From the NCBI RefSeq assembly GCF_001422735.1, contig NZ_LMLZ01000006.1:1-64000 (forward strand): a stretch of DNA of 64,000 nt. The letters are read 5' to 3'. The notes beneath the pieces are model-generated. The model saw nothing but the letters and a program-made list of their open reading frames with translations, ran no database searches and was not told the DNA's origin. The position numbers and the translations under genes were made by a program. Shown one piece after another: positions 53,007-61,913 of this stretch (position 1 is its first letter; each line of letters opens with the position of its first letter). The DNA comes from Acidovorax sp. Leaf78 (GTDB lineage Bacteria > Pseudomonadota > Gammaproteobacteria > Burkholderiales > Burkholderiaceae_C).

Positions 53007-53318
53007 GTGTAAAACGTTGTTAACCGCGGGGAGATGTACGGGGAGTGCGGCGGGGTTGGGCTGCAGGTGCTATCGCGCGCGCAGGCCTGTCGCTGCTGTC
53101 GCTGGGCTATCGGGGCGCGATGGGTTTGGGCAGAGCTACATCCACGGCGCTGGGCGCACGGTGCTGCAGGGCAGGGCGCGCGTCAAGCGGTGAATGACCA
53201 GTGTGCGCCGTGCTGCTATCAAATAAGGAGCTGCTAGCGCTTTCCCAGTGCGCGGTAGAGGCTGATTTTGATCAAAAAATGGCCTCACGCCACAGCGCAG
53301 GGCATCGGCTGGCGCCAG
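53007..53318. other. Intergenic region behind the crotonase gene
   Basis: Contains an inverted copy of the interspersed repeat (53211-53280); otherwise only short, unsupported frames. Confidence 0.5.
53211..53280. repeat. Inverted copy of the ~60-bp interspersed hairpin repeat
   Basis: Read on the minus strand: TTTTTTGATCAAAATCAGCC, TCTACCGCGCACTGGG, AAAGCGCTAGCAGCTCC, TTATTTGATAGCA. The TTGATCAAAA edge also occurs, slightly altered, at the left end of the copy at 25223. Confidence 0.75.
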
Positions 53319-54164
53319 TTACCGCCCGCTGAACCGCGCTGGCCGCCGCTCGACAAACGCCCGCACGCCTTCCGCCGCGTCCTCGCTGTTGGCCAGCTGC
53401 TTCTGCACGGGGATGAACTCGGCCACGGCCGCGGCCTGCCCCTGCTCGATGGCCTTGAGCACATTGAGCCGTGTGGCCACCACGGCGCGCGGCGCCTGGG
53501 CCTCGATGCGGCGGGCGATGGCGATGGCCTCGTCCAGCACCTGCGCGGCGGGCACCACTTTTTGCACGAAGTTCAGGCGGTACGCCTCGCTGCTGCCGAA
53601 CTCGTCGGCGGTCAGCAAATACAGCAGCGCATTGCCCGTGCCCGCGCGCTCAGCCATGCGCAGCGTGGCGCCGCCCGTGGCCATGATGCCGCGCTGCACC
53701 TCCATCTGCGAGAAGCGGCAGTCGTCACCTGCGACCACGATGTCCGCGCCCAGCATCAGCTCGATGCCCACCGTGAAGCAGATGCCCTTGACGGCCACCA
53801 CCATCGGCTTGGTGCGGCGCCGGTAGCCGGGCAGGCCGTAGTCGTGGGGCTCCACCAGGCCCTCGGGAATGGCCTTCTCGCCGCGCTGCATGTAGGCGCT
53901 GACGGCGGGCAGGTCCAGGCCCGCGGTGAAGTGGTCGCCGAACGCATGCAGCACGCCCACACGCAGTTCGGGGTCGTCGTCCAGGCGGGTGTAGGCCTCG
54001 GCCAGTTGGCGGAACATCGGCGGCGTCCAGCCATTGCGCTTGGCCGGGCGGTTGATGCCGATGAGCAGCACGTGGCCGATCACCTGGGTGTCGATGCAGC
54101 CCTCGGGCGGGGGCGTATTGGGTGTGATGGGGGTGACGGTGTGGGCGCTGGCGGGCATGGACAT
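53319..54164 (-). CDS. Enoyl-CoA hydratase/isomerase family protein
   Basis: A 281-residue crotonase with the full hydratase set: oxyanion-hole HFTAGLDLPAV, GICFTVGIELMLGADIVV (first catalytic Glu) and FSQMEVQRGIMATGGATLRM (second catalytic Glu). It probably hydrates a trans-2-enoyl-CoA in fatty-acid or aromatic breakdown. The first 20 residues are Pro/Thr-rich and may start further in. It lies upstream of no obvious operon partner; the 3-hydroxyacyl-CoA dehydrogenase gene, 210 nt upstream on the same strand, is a natural functional partner but separated by a repeat element. Confidence 0.85.
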   Translation of the reverse strand: MSMPASAHTVTPITPNTPPPEGCIDTQVIGHVLLIGINRPAKRNGWTPPMFRQLAEAYTRLDDDPELRVGVLHAFGDHFTAGLDLPAVSAYMQRGEKAIPEGLVEPHDYGLPGYRRRTKPMVVAVKGICFTVGIELMLGADIVVAGDDCRFSQMEVQRGIMATGGATLRMAERAGTGNALLYLLTADEFGSSEAYRLNFVQKVVPAAQVLDEAIAIARRIEAQAPRAVVATRLNVLKAIEQGQAAAVAEFIPVQKQLANSEDAAEGVRAFVERRPARFSGR

Positions 54165-54300
54165 GGGCTTTGTGTCTCCTTGCCCGCCATTGAAAACGCT
54201 ATGAAACCCGAGCGCCGTCCCGCGTGGGACAGCGCTCCGTGAGGCGCAGGATCATCGACTTGCGCCACTGCGTTCGTCACCGACGCGTACCAAGCCAGTG

Positions 54301-54373
54301 CCACCGTGGAACTGGCTTTGCCAGGCCACCGGTGGCGTCCCCTCTGGGGGATGGCGCGAAGCGCCTCAGGGGG
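54301..54373 (-). repeat. Stop-codon-proximal two-hairpin element (3-hydroxyacyl-CoA dehydrogenase)
   Basis: It begins one base after the stop codon. Minus strand: CCCCCTGAGGCGCTTCGCGC, CATCCCCCAGAGGGGACGCC, ACCGGTGGCCTGGCAAAGCC, AG. The closest match is the livM copy. Confidence 0.75.
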
Positions 54374-54374
54374 A

Positions 54375-55223
54375 TCAATAGGTATAAACGCCGCGCCCGG
54401 TCTTGCGCCCAAGGCGGCCGGCCGCGACCATCTCCTTGAGCAGCGGGCAGGGGCGGTACTTGCTGTCGCCGAACTCGGTCAGGTACACGTCCATCACGGC
54501 CAGGCACACGTCCAGGCCGATCATGTCGGCCAGCGCCAGCGGGCCGATGGGCTGGTTGCAGCCGAGCTTCATGCCCGCGTCGATGTCCTCGGGCGTGGCC
54601 AGGCCTTCGGCCAGCACGAAGAAGGCCTCGTTGATCATGGGCACCAGGATGCGGTTGACCACGAAGCCGGGCGCGTTCTTCACGGTGATGGGGCTCTTGC
54701 CCAGGGCCTCGGCCAGGGCCTTCACGGCGTCGTGCGTGGCGTTGCTGGTCTGCAGGCCGCGGATGATCTCCACCAGCGCCATCATCGGCACGGGGTTGAA
54801 GAAGTGCATGCCGATGAACCGGTCTGCGCGGCTGGTGGCAGCCGCCAGCTTGGTGATGGAGATCGAAGACGTGTTCGATGCGATCAGCACCTCGGGCGCC
54901 ACGATGGCGTCCACCTGCTTCAGGATCTTGAGCTTGAGCTCGTAGTTCTCGGTGGCGGCCTCGATCACGAGCTGCGCGGCTTTGAGGTCGTCGTAGCTGG
55001 TGGAGGCCTTGATGCGCGCCAGCGCCGCATCCTTGTCGGCCGCGCTGATCTTTTCCTTCTTGATCAGGCGGTCCAGGCTGCCGGCCACGGTCGCCAGGCC
55101 CTTTTGCACTGCCGCATCGGAGATGTCGACCATCACCACGTTGATGCCCGACACCGCGCAGGCCTGCGCAATGCCGTTGCCCATGGTGCCCGCGCCGATG
55201 ATGCCAACGGTCTGAATCGTCAT
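54375..55223 (-). CDS. 3-hydroxyacyl-CoA (3-hydroxybutyryl-CoA) dehydrogenase
   Basis: A 282-residue NAD-dependent dehydrogenase with the usual two domains. The Rossmann motif VGIIGAGTMGNGIAQACA (5-22), the catalytic His in FIGMHFFNPVPMM, and the C-terminal PGFVVNRILVPMINEAFFVLAEG are canonical for Hbd/PaaH. It oxidises (S)-3-hydroxyacyl-CoA, probably 3-hydroxybutyryl-CoA, in butanoate or aromatic metabolism. The ATG at 55223 has an AGAGAGC region upstream; the TTG start six codons earlier is unlikely. It could supply the dehydrogenase step missing in the anthranilate operon at the other end of the window, but this is speculative. Confidence 0.93.
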   Translation of the reverse strand: MTIQTVGIIGAGTMGNGIAQACAVSGINVVMVDISDAAVQKGLATVAGSLDRLIKKEKISAADKDAALARIKASTSYDDLKAAQLVIEAATENYELKLKILKQVDAIVAPEVLIASNTSSISITKLAAATSRADRFIGMHFFNPVPMMALVEIIRGLQTSNATHDAVKALAEALGKSPITVKNAPGFVVNRILVPMINEAFFVLAEGLATPEDIDAGMKLGCNQPIGPLALADMIGLDVCLAVMDVYLTEFGDSKYRPCPLLKEMVAAGRLGRKTGRGVYTY

Positions 55224-55398
55224 ATAGAGAGCTCTCTTCAAAGTGAAACGGATGGACGGGATGGTAAAGCGAATCGCACGACCGTTCGGTTATCGTGGCC
55301 TGGCGTGGATTCGCCCTGCCCGTGTGCAGGGGTGTGCGAACCGCATTTCACTCTACACAAACCGCCCGCGGCACCGCAGGGCGGAGGAGACAGACACC

Positions 55399-56991
55399 AT
55401 GTTGTTCGACTACATCGTCATCGGCGGCGGCTCGGCGGGCTCGGTGCTGGCCGGCCGGCTGACCGAAGACCCCGCCGTGCGCGTGTGCCTGCTCGAAGCC
55501 GGCCCGGCCGACAGCAGCGTGCTCATCCACTGCCCGGCGGGCCTGGCGGTCATGGCCAAGTTCGAACTCAACGGCTGGGGCTTCAACACCACGCCGCAGC
55601 CCGCGCTCAACAACCGCCAGGGCTACCAGCCGCGCGGCAAGGTGCTGGGCGGCTCGAGCTCCATCAACGCCATGGTCTACGTTCGCGGCCAGCATGCCGA
55701 CTACGACCACTGGGCACGCGAAGGCAACCCGGGCTGGGGCTGGGACGACGTGAAGCCGTACTTCCTGAAGGCCGAGCACAACGAGCGCGGCGCCGATGCC
55801 TGGCACGGCCAGGGTGGCCCGCTTAACGTGGCAGACCTGCGCAGCCCGCACCGCTTCAGCCACCTGTTCACCCAGGCGGGCGTGCAGGCCGGCCACCCGC
55901 ACAACACCGACTTCAACGGCGCCACGCAAGAAGGCGTGGGCCTGTACCAGGTCACCCACAAGAACGGCGAGCGCCACAGCGCATCCAAGGGCTACCTCAC
56001 GCCGCACCGGGCGCGGCCCAACCTGCAGGTCATCACCAGCGCCCACGCCACGCGCATCCTGTTCGAAGGCCAGCGCGCCGTGGGCGTGGAATACCGCCAG
56101 GGCGGCGCGCTGCACCAGGTCAAGGCCGCACGCGAAGTGCTGCTGAGCGCAGGTGCGCTGCTGTCGCCCCAGCTGCTGATGCTCTCGGGCGTGGGCCCGG
56201 GCGCGCAGCTGCAGCGGCACGGCATCCCGGTGCTGCACCACCTGCCCGGCGTGGGCGCGCATCTGCACGACCACCCGGACGTGGTGCAGGTGCTCGACGC
56301 ACCCAACCACCGCGACCTGTTCGGCCTGTCGCCCACCGGCATGCTCAACGCGCTGCGCGGCATTGCCGAATGGCGCCGGCACCGCACCGGCATGCTGACC
56401 ACCAACTTCGCCGAGGCGGGCGGCTTCATCAAGAGCGACCCCACCGAGCCGGTGCCCGACCTGCAGCTGCACTTCGTGGTCGGCAAGCTGGTGGATCATG
56501 GCCGCAAGACGGTGCTGGGCCACGGCTACTCGGCCCACGTGTGCCTGCTGCAGCCCAAGAGCCGCGGGTCCGTCACGCTGGCCAGCCAGGACCCGATGGC
56601 GCTGCCGCTGGTGGACCCGCGCTTCCTGTCCGACCCCGACGACATGCAGCGCATGGTGCGGGGCTTTCAGCGCCTGCGCGAGATCCTCACCCAGCCCGCC
56701 CTGGCGCAGTACGGCGCCCGGGAGCTGCCTGCGTCCGCTGGTGCACAGACCGACGCGCAGATCGAGCAGTTCATCCGCCAGTACGCCGACACCATCTACC
56801 ACCCCGTGGGCACCTGCCGCATGGGGCCGGGCGTGATGGACGTGGTGGACAGCGCACTGCGCGTGCACGGCGTGGCGGGCCTGCGCGTGGTGGACGCGTC
56901 CATCATGCCGCGCATCGTGAGCGGCAACACCAATGCACCCACGGTGATGATTGCCGAGAAGGCCGTGGACCTGCTGCGCGCCGCCGCGTGA
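55399..56991 (+). CDS. GMC-family FAD oxidoreductase (choline dehydrogenase-like)
   Basis: A 530-residue glucose-methanol-choline oxidoreductase. The FAD motif [19 protein letters not shown] (3-21), the first GMC signature ([19 protein letters not shown]), the second ([16 protein letters not shown]) and the catalytic His in [11 protein letters not shown] with the later [13 protein letters not shown] are present. It oxidises an alcohol to an aldehyde; the substrate could be choline, an aliphatic alcohol or a polyethylene glycol. The ATG at 55399 has a strong GGAGGAG upstream. It is divergent from the 3-hydroxyacyl-CoA dehydrogenase gene. Confidence 0.9.
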   Translation: MLFDYIVIGGGSAGSVLAGRLTEDPAVRVCLLEAGPADSSVLIHCPAGLAVMAKFELNGWGFNTTPQPALNNRQGYQPRGKVLGGSSSINAMVYVRGQHADYDHWAREGNPGWGWDDVKPYFLKAEHNERGADAWHGQGGPLNVADLRSPHRFSHLFTQAGVQAGHPHNTDFNGATQEGVGLYQVTHKNGERHSASKGYLTPHRARPNLQVITSAHATRILFEGQRAVGVEYRQGGALHQVKAAREVLLSAGALLSPQLLMLSGVGPGAQLQRHGIPVLHHLPGVGAHLHDHPDVVQVLDAPNHRDLFGLSPTGMLNALRGIAEWRRHRTGMLTTNFAEAGGFIKSDPTEPVPDLQLHFVVGKLVDHGRKTVLGHGYSAHVCLLQPKSRGSVTLASQDPMALPLVDPRFLSDPDDMQRMVRGFQRLREILTQPALAQYGARELPASAGAQTDAQIEQFIRQYADTIYHPVGTCRMGPGVMDVVDSALRVHGVAGLRVVDASIMPRIVSGNTNAPTVMIAEKAVDLLRAAA

Positions 56992-57054
56992 AGGGCTGAC
57001 GGCACACCGCGCGGGTGCCTGCGCCCGCGTCGTGGTGGACTGCCGGGCTCTGCG

Positions 57055-57915
57055 TCAGGCCTTGAAGCGCTTGCGGGTGAGCGCCAGCGCCACCCAGAAC
57101 GCCACCACCGTGGTCACCACCAGCACCAGCCCGTGGCGCCAGGGGTGGGCGGGCCACTGGTCCATGAACAGCGGGCGCACCAGCTCGACCGCGTTGGTCA
57201 GCGGCAGCCAGTCGGAGATGGCGCGCACCACGGGCGGCAGCTGCTCGCGCGGGAAGAACACGCCCGACAGGAACATCATCGGCGTGAGCACCAGCGTGAA
57301 GTAGTACGTGAAGAAGTCGTAGCCCTTGGCCAGCGCATTGAAGATGAGCGCGATGCTGGAGAACATCACGCCCACGAACAGCAGCACCGGCCACGCCACC
57401 AGCAGCTTGGGGCTGTGGCTTATGCCCAGCGCCAGCATCACGCACAGGATCGCCGACACGGTGAACACGGCCTTGAACGCGGCCCACAGCATCTCTGCCA
57501 GCACCACGTCGTCCAGGCTCACGGGGGCGTTCATGATGCCGTCCCAGGTCTTTTGCACATGCATGCGCGAGAAGGCCGAGTACAGCGCCTCGAAGCTCGC
57601 CGCATTCATCGCGCTCATGCAGATCGAGCCGCTGGCCAGGAACAGGATGTATGGCACCTGCGTGGTGGTGCCCCCCGCACCGGCCACGTTCAGCTGCCCC
57701 ACCAGGGCGCCCATGCCGTAGCCAAACGCCACCAGCCACATCAGCGGCTCGGCGATGTTGCCCACCAGGCTGGGGATGGCCAGCTTGCGCCACACCAGCA
57801 GGTTGCGCAGGAACACGGGCCACCAGCGGGTCGACAGGTGCGGCGGGCGCCAGGGAGAGGGCTGGGGCGGCGCGTCGGCGATGCCGTGGGTGGGGGACGG
57901 AGGTGTGGTCTGCAT
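57055..57915 (-). CDS. ABC-2 type permease, NodJ-like
   Basis: A 286-residue inner-membrane protein with six helices, of the ABC-2/NodJ exporter permease family. Typical parts are [43 protein letters not shown] and [27 protein letters not shown]. The partner ATPase NodI is normally encoded next to NodJ, but here the NodI-like gene is about 5.3 kb upstream on the same strand at the window end. Substrate unknown; in non-rhizobial bacteria this pair exports lipids or polysaccharide-type molecules or confers drug resistance. The ATG at 57915 was chosen. Confidence 0.85.
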   Translation of the reverse strand: MQTTPPSPTHGIADAPPQPSPWRPPHLSTRWWPVFLRNLLVWRKLAIPSLVGNIAEPLMWLVAFGYGMGALVGQLNVAGAGGTTTQVPYILFLASGSICMSAMNAASFEALYSAFSRMHVQKTWDGIMNAPVSLDDVVLAEMLWAAFKAVFTVSAILCVMLALGISHSPKLLVAWPVLLFVGVMFSSIALIFNALAKGYDFFTYYFTLVLTPMMFLSGVFFPREQLPPVVRAISDWLPLTNAVELVRPLFMDQWPAHPWRHGLVLVVTTVVAFWVALALTRKRFKA

Positions 57916-58046
57916 GCGCCTATTGTGCTGTGTCGATCCCGCCGCCGCCAGCACCTGCGCAGCAGTGCCGCGGGCGGTGCAGGCATGGGCATTGCTTGTG
58001 GCTGGGGTTCCTGTTCCAGCCCTTTCACACCCCCTGAGGAGACCGC

Positions 58047-58490
58047 ATGAACCGCACCGACGTCACCGAAAAGATCATCAGCACCAAGGTCGCCAAAGGC
58101 CTGCAGTGGCACGCCATCGCCAAGAAGGTGGGCCAGTCCAAGGAATGGACCACCGCGCTGTGCCTGGGCCAGATGACCGCCACGCCCGAGCAGGCCAAGG
58201 TGCTGGGCAAGATCTTCGGCCTCACGTCCGAGGAGCAGAAGTGGCTGCAGGTAGTGCCGTACAAGGGATCACTGCCCACGCCCGTGCCCACCGACCCGCT
58301 GATCTACCGCTGGTACGAGGTGGTGAGCGTGTACGGCACCACGATCAAGGAGCTGATCCACGAGGAGTTCGGCGACGGCATCATGAGCGCCATCGACTTC
58401 AGCATGGACATACAGCGCGAGGCCGACCCCAAGGGCGACCGCGTGAATGTGGTGTTGTCGGGCAAGTTCCTCCCGTATAAACAGTACTAA
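58047..58490 (+). CDS. cynS: Cyanate hydratase (cyanase)
   Basis: A 147-residue cyanase, which turns cyanate and bicarbonate into ammonia and carbon dioxide as a decamer. The catalytic residues Arg88, Glu91 and Ser114 (YRWYEVV, MSAIDFS) correspond to Arg96, Glu99 and Ser122 of the E. coli enzyme with a constant offset of 8. The N-terminal helix-turn-helix-like domain is intact. A GAGGAGACC site precedes the ATG. No carbonic anhydrase (cynT), transporter or CynR regulator lies nearby, so it is an orphan cynS. Confidence 0.96.
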   Translation: MNRTDVTEKIISTKVAKGLQWHAIAKKVGQSKEWTTALCLGQMTATPEQAKVLGKIFGLTSEEQKWLQVVPYKGSLPTPVPTDPLIYRWYEVVSVYGTTIKELIHEEFGDGIMSAIDFSMDIQREADPKGDRVNVVLSGKFLPYKQY

Positions 58491-58555
58491 CCCCCTGAGT
58501 CGCTTCGCGCCTTCCCCCTTTCTCTCGAATTGCTGCGCAATTCGGGAAGGGGGAC
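58491..58555 (+). repeat. Stop-codon-proximal element (cynS), variant
   Basis: It begins at the base after the cynS stop: CCCCCTGAGTCGCTTCGCGC, CTTCCCCC, then the inner hairpin GAATTGC-TGC-GCAATTC and GAAGGGGGAC. The terminal CCTGGC hairpin is missing. The inner hairpin has compensating changes relative to the livK copy. Confidence 0.75.
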
Positions 58556-58655
58556 ACCGCCAGCGCGGCGGGGCGGCCCTTGCGCGGCGGTCGCTGGTTG
58601 AGAGCGTGCTTTTTTTAGGTGCGGGGGCGACTGGTTACGTCAATGACCCAAGCCG

Positions 58656-59444
58656 TCAAAGCACCTTGACTGCGCGGCCGATGAACTGGATCGGGCCGGT
58701 GGGTTTGCCGATGGGGGAGCCTGTGGGTGGCTCCAGGGTCAGCTCGAAGAGCTGGTTGGGCTGCAGCGGCGGGAGCTTGTCGAGCTGCAACTGCAGCGGC
58801 TGGCCGGGCTGCACCAGGCCCAGGGAGACGGGGCCGTTCCAGTCGTCGGCCTTGGTCCAGAATTCCAGCGCCTTGCCGGCGGGCACCTCGGCCACGCCCA
58901 GCGGGATGAGGCTGATGGTGCGTGGCGAACTGGCCTGCACCACCCAGCCCGGCGCCTTGTCCTGCGGTGCCACCAGCACCACCATGAACTGCGTGGGCGC
59001 GACCTGTGGGGCGGTGCGCGTGACCAGCACTGCCGCCAGCACGGCGGCCATCGCAAAGCCCGATCCGGCCAGCGCGCGCCACAGGCCCAGGTGGTTCCAC
59101 CAGGCCGATGCGGACTTGGCGGGGTTGGTGCGGGCACTACGTGGGGCGGTGGCCTGGGGCGCGGCCACGGTGTCCGGGCGGGCGGCCTGCAGGGACGCAT
59201 CGATGCGCCTCCACAGCGCGGGCGATGGCGTCACGGGCTCGGCCAGCTGGGTCAGGGGGTGCAGCCGGGCCTCCCAGGCGAGCACGGCGTGCTGCAGCGC
59301 GGGGTCGGTGGGCAGGCGCTGCTCCAGCGCGCGGCGCGCGGCGGCGGGCAGGGTGCCCAGCACGTACTCGCCGGCCAGGACGTCGTCGTCCTGCGGTGGC
59401 AGGGGTGCCGCGTTGTCAGTGTGGGTGTGCGTGGGCCCGGTCAT
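58656..59444 (-). CDS. Anti-sigma factor (RskA-type)
   Basis: A 262-residue membrane anti-sigma factor. The N-terminal cytoplasmic domain (DDDVLAGEYVLGTLPAAARRALEQRLPTDPALQ) would hold the ECF sigma factor; one helix (about 126-145) and a periplasmic anti-sigma-K domain (about 150-262, FELTLEPPTGSPIGKPTGPI) follow. The start at 59444 overlaps the sigma stop as ATGA. Release probably needs proteolysis or redox change. The signal is unknown. Confidence 0.88.
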   Translation of the reverse strand: MTGPTHTHTDNAAPLPPQDDDVLAGEYVLGTLPAAARRALEQRLPTDPALQHAVLAWEARLHPLTQLAEPVTPSPALWRRIDASLQAARPDTVAAPQATAPRSARTNPAKSASAWWNHLGLWRALAGSGFAMAAVLAAVLVTRTAPQVAPTQFMVVLVAPQDKAPGWVVQASSPRTISLIPLGVAEVPAGKALEFWTKADDWNGPVSLGLVQPGQPLQLQLDKLPPLQPNQLFELTLEPPTGSPIGKPTGPIQFIGRAVKVL

Positions 59445-60010
59445 GCCATGCACTCCCGCAGCGAGGTCAGGCTGCGCCGTATCCAGGCCTTGACGGTGCC
59501 CAGCGGTGCGCCCAGGCGCTCGGCGATCTCGCCGTGGGAGCAGCCGTCCACATAGGCGTGCAGCACGCAGTGGCGCCGCGCGGGGTCCAGCGCTTCCAGG
59601 CAGTGCTGCAGACGGCCCAGGCTGGCGTTCAGCTCGAAGGCCTCGGCCACCTCGCGGTGGGCGAGTGCGGCCTGCGCGTCCTGCAGCGCTTGGGTGGTGT
59701 CGTCGTCCACATCGGCATGGCGGCCCGCGTCGCGCACGGCGTTGAGCGCCAGGTTGCGCACCACGCTGTAGATCCAGCCGCGCGCGCTGCCGCGCTGGGC
59801 GTCGAAGCTGGCAGCGCGGGTCCAGATGTTCAGGCAGGCGTCGTGCACGATGTCCTCCGCCAGGGCGCGCTGCCGCACGATGCGCAGCGCCACGCCCAGG
59901 AGCCGGGCGCCTTCGTGTTCATAGAGCCTGCGCATGGCCTGGCGGTCGCCGGCCGCGCAGGCGGCCAGCGTGGCTTCGTAGTCGAGGTCAACAGGCGGCT
60001 CGTGGGGCAC
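59441..60010 (-). CDS. ECF-family RNA polymerase sigma factor
   Basis: A sigma factor of about 189 residues. Region 2 covers AMRRLYEHEGARLLGVALRIVRQRALAEDIVHDACLNIWTRAASF with RGWIYSVVRNLALNAVRD; region 4 is CLEALDPARRHCVLHAYVDGCSHGEIAERLGAPLGTVKAWIRRSLTSLRECM. It resembles the SigK/RpoE-like group partnered with RskA-type anti-sigma factors. The start is uncertain: GTG at 60010 gives the normal length; GTG at 60100 would add 30 Pro/Arg-rich residues. The DUF3455 lipoprotein gene upstream on the same strand is a likely member of the same regulon. Confidence 0.87.
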   Translation of the reverse strand: MPHEPPVDLDYEATLAACAAGDRQAMRRLYEHEGARLLGVALRIVRQRALAEDIVHDACLNIWTRAASFDAQRGSARGWIYSVVRNLALNAVRDAGRHADVDDDTTQALQDAQAALAHREVAEAFELNASLGRLQHCLEALDPARRHCVLHAYVDGCSHGEIAERLGAPLGTVKAWIRRSLTSLRECMA

Positions 60011-60169
60011 GGTGGGCAGGTGTGGGGGCGCGTCGGCGGGATGGGCGGGGCTGCCGGGGAAGCCCCGGCGGCACACATCGTACCGGGCAATGCGCCCCAC
60101 ACCCGCGCAGTCCTGGGCAGCCCAAGGGAATTAATGGGCGGCCCCGCAGGGCTGCAGTGGGGCGCAGGC

Positions 60170-60757
60170 TTACGCGGCCTTCCAGAAGATGTAGTCGGCC
60201 TGGTACTTCACGATCTGGCGCTCGCCCTTGTTGGTGGCGGTGCAGGCGGCGGCAGGTGCCACGCCGCCCTTGAGGGCCACGCGCTGGATGTAGGTCACGC
60301 CCGTCATCGCGCCCGAGCCCATGGCCGGGTTGGCCTTGACCAGCTGGTAGGGCAGGTTGCCGGTGCCCGATGGCGCCACGGCCAGCTGGGTGGCCGTCAG
60401 CTTGGAGCCGTCTTGCGACTCCCACGTGGCGGGCGGGCCGTAGTAGGTGCCCACTTGCTTGCCGCTGCGGTCGTTCAGCACAGCCTTGGGGCCCACGAAG
60501 AACCATTCGGTCTGGCCGGGGGCGTTGGCCTTGTCGCGGCATTCGTAGGTGATCTCGCCCACGCCCACGGTTTCCATGGCGACCTTGTTGCCCGCGGGCA
60601 CCTTGATGGTGTCGGGCAGGCTGTCCTGCGAGTACATCGGGGCGCGCGAGGACGAGGAAGACGAAGACATCGATCCGCAGGCCGTCAGCAGGGCGGCGGC
60701 CGTCACGGCGCCAGCGATGGCCAGGGTGCGCGAGGACAAGGTCAGGGTGGTGTTCAT
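60170..60757 (-). CDS. DUF3455 domain lipoprotein
   Basis: A 195-residue predicted lipoprotein. The leader ends in LLTAC (Cys27), followed by a run of seven serines (SMSSSSSSSR) that probably acts as a flexible tether. The rest is a DUF3455 domain (IKVPAGNKVAMETVGVGEITYECR; AVLNDRSGKQVGTYYGPPATWESQDGSKL; AMTGVTYIQRVALKGG). Function unknown, though members are often seen near ECF sigma genes and stress functions. AAGAAAGAGAA precedes the ATG. Confidence 0.85.
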   Translation of the reverse strand: MNTTLTLSSRTLAIAGAVTAAALLTACGSMSSSSSSSRAPMYSQDSLPDTIKVPAGNKVAMETVGVGEITYECRDKANAPGQTEWFFVGPKAVLNDRSGKQVGTYYGPPATWESQDGSKLTATQLAVAPSGTGNLPYQLVKANPAMGSGAMTGVTYIQRVALKGGVAPAAACTATNKGERQIVKYQADYIFWKAA

Positions 60758-60924
60758 GGCGTTCTCTTTCTTCAGTTGGGTGGAAAGGACAGCGGCCGAT
60801 AAAGCTCGGCTGCTGCAGGTACTACCCGCGAGAACGCCATTTGGATGCAGGCTGCGCGAAATATTTTTTTATTGGCCCGCCACCGGGGTGGGCGGCGTGC
60901 ACGCAGGCCGGCGCATTGCCGGCC

Positions 60925-61854
60925 TCAGCCCGTGCGCAGTGGCGCCTGCTTGGGCGAGTAAGCCCACACATTGCGCCCGCGGTGCTTGGCCTCGTACAGG
61001 CCCGCGTCGGCAAAGGCGATGAGCTCGTCCACGGTCTGCCCATGCTCCGGAAAGTGCGAGATGCCGATGCTGGTGCCGATGTCGGCCTGCCCCGCCGCCA
61101 GCGGAAACGGCTGGTTCAGCGCGGCCACCATCTGGCTGGCAATCGCCTGGGCCGATGCCGCATCGGCACAGCGGGGCAGCACGCACAGAAACTCGTCGCC
61201 GCCCAGCCGGGCCAGCGTGTCGCCCTCCTGCAGGCAGGTGGACAGGCGCTGGGTGACCTGCACCAGCAACTCATCCCCCGCGGCGTGGCCCAGCGTGTCG
61301 TTGACCTTCTTGAACCGGTCCAGGTCCAGGAAGAACACCGCGAACTGCACCTGCCGCGTGCGGGCGTCGGCCACGGCCTGGCGCAGCCGATCGCGCGCGA
61401 TCATGCGGTTGGGCAGGTTGGTGAGCGGGTCCAGGTTGGCCTGCTCCAGCTCGCGCCGGGTCTGGTCCAGGTCCTCGATGCGGCATTCGAGCTCGAACTC
61501 GCGCGCCTCGAGCTTGACCACCATGTGGGCGAACGATTCGGCCAACTGGGCCAGGGTGCTGTGCGCAGGCAGTTGGCCGGTCATGGCCATTAGCGGTTCG
61601 ACCGCATGCAGGTCGCCCTGGTGGGCGATGCGCTGCATCACGTCGTTCAGGCGCTGAAGAAAAAGCTGGTCGTGGTCGCCGGAGGTCAAGGGGGCTCCAT
61701 GGGTGGGTGCGCGTGGCGGGGGCTGTCCGGCGGGCCGGGGCAGGCCGCTATCGTAGGAAAAGGGCGGCAGGGGCGCAAGCACTTGCGCGACCGGGGCGCG
61801 GTCGGCGGGGCGGGCGGGTGCATTACAGTCGCCTGCACCGACCCGCCAGCCCAT
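60925..61854 (-). CDS. Diguanylate cyclase (GGDEF)
   Basis: A 309-residue soluble GGDEF protein. The catalytic motif is LGGDEF with correct flanks (DLDRFKKVNDTLGHAAGDELL), so it should make c-di-GMP from GTP. The inhibitory I-site (RxxD) is not present: the position reads QEGD. The N-terminal part (about 60-130) is helical (QRLNDVMQRIAHQGDLHAVEPLMAMTG) followed by a coiled-coil (VVKLEAREFELECRIEDLDQTRRELEQAN) and probably serves for dimerisation or sensing. The first 55 residues are Pro/Ala-rich and overlap the promoter of purT; the true start may be TTG near 61689. Confidence 0.87.
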   Translation of the reverse strand: MGWRVGAGDCNAPARPADRAPVAQVLAPLPPFSYDSGLPRPAGQPPPRAPTHGAPLTSGDHDQLFLQRLNDVMQRIAHQGDLHAVEPLMAMTGQLPAHSTLAQLAESFAHMVVKLEAREFELECRIEDLDQTRRELEQANLDPLTNLPNRMIARDRLRQAVADARTRQVQFAVFFLDLDRFKKVNDTLGHAAGDELLVQVTQRLSTCLQEGDTLARLGGDEFLCVLPRCADAASAQAIASQMVAALNQPFPLAAGQADIGTSIGISHFPEHGQTVDELIAFADAGLYEAKHRGRNVWAYSPKQAPLRTG

Positions 61855-61913
61855 CGACCGAGTCCGCGCGCGTGGGTGCAGCCCCCAACCCTTCGATTTT
61901 CTGAAAGCCTGAC

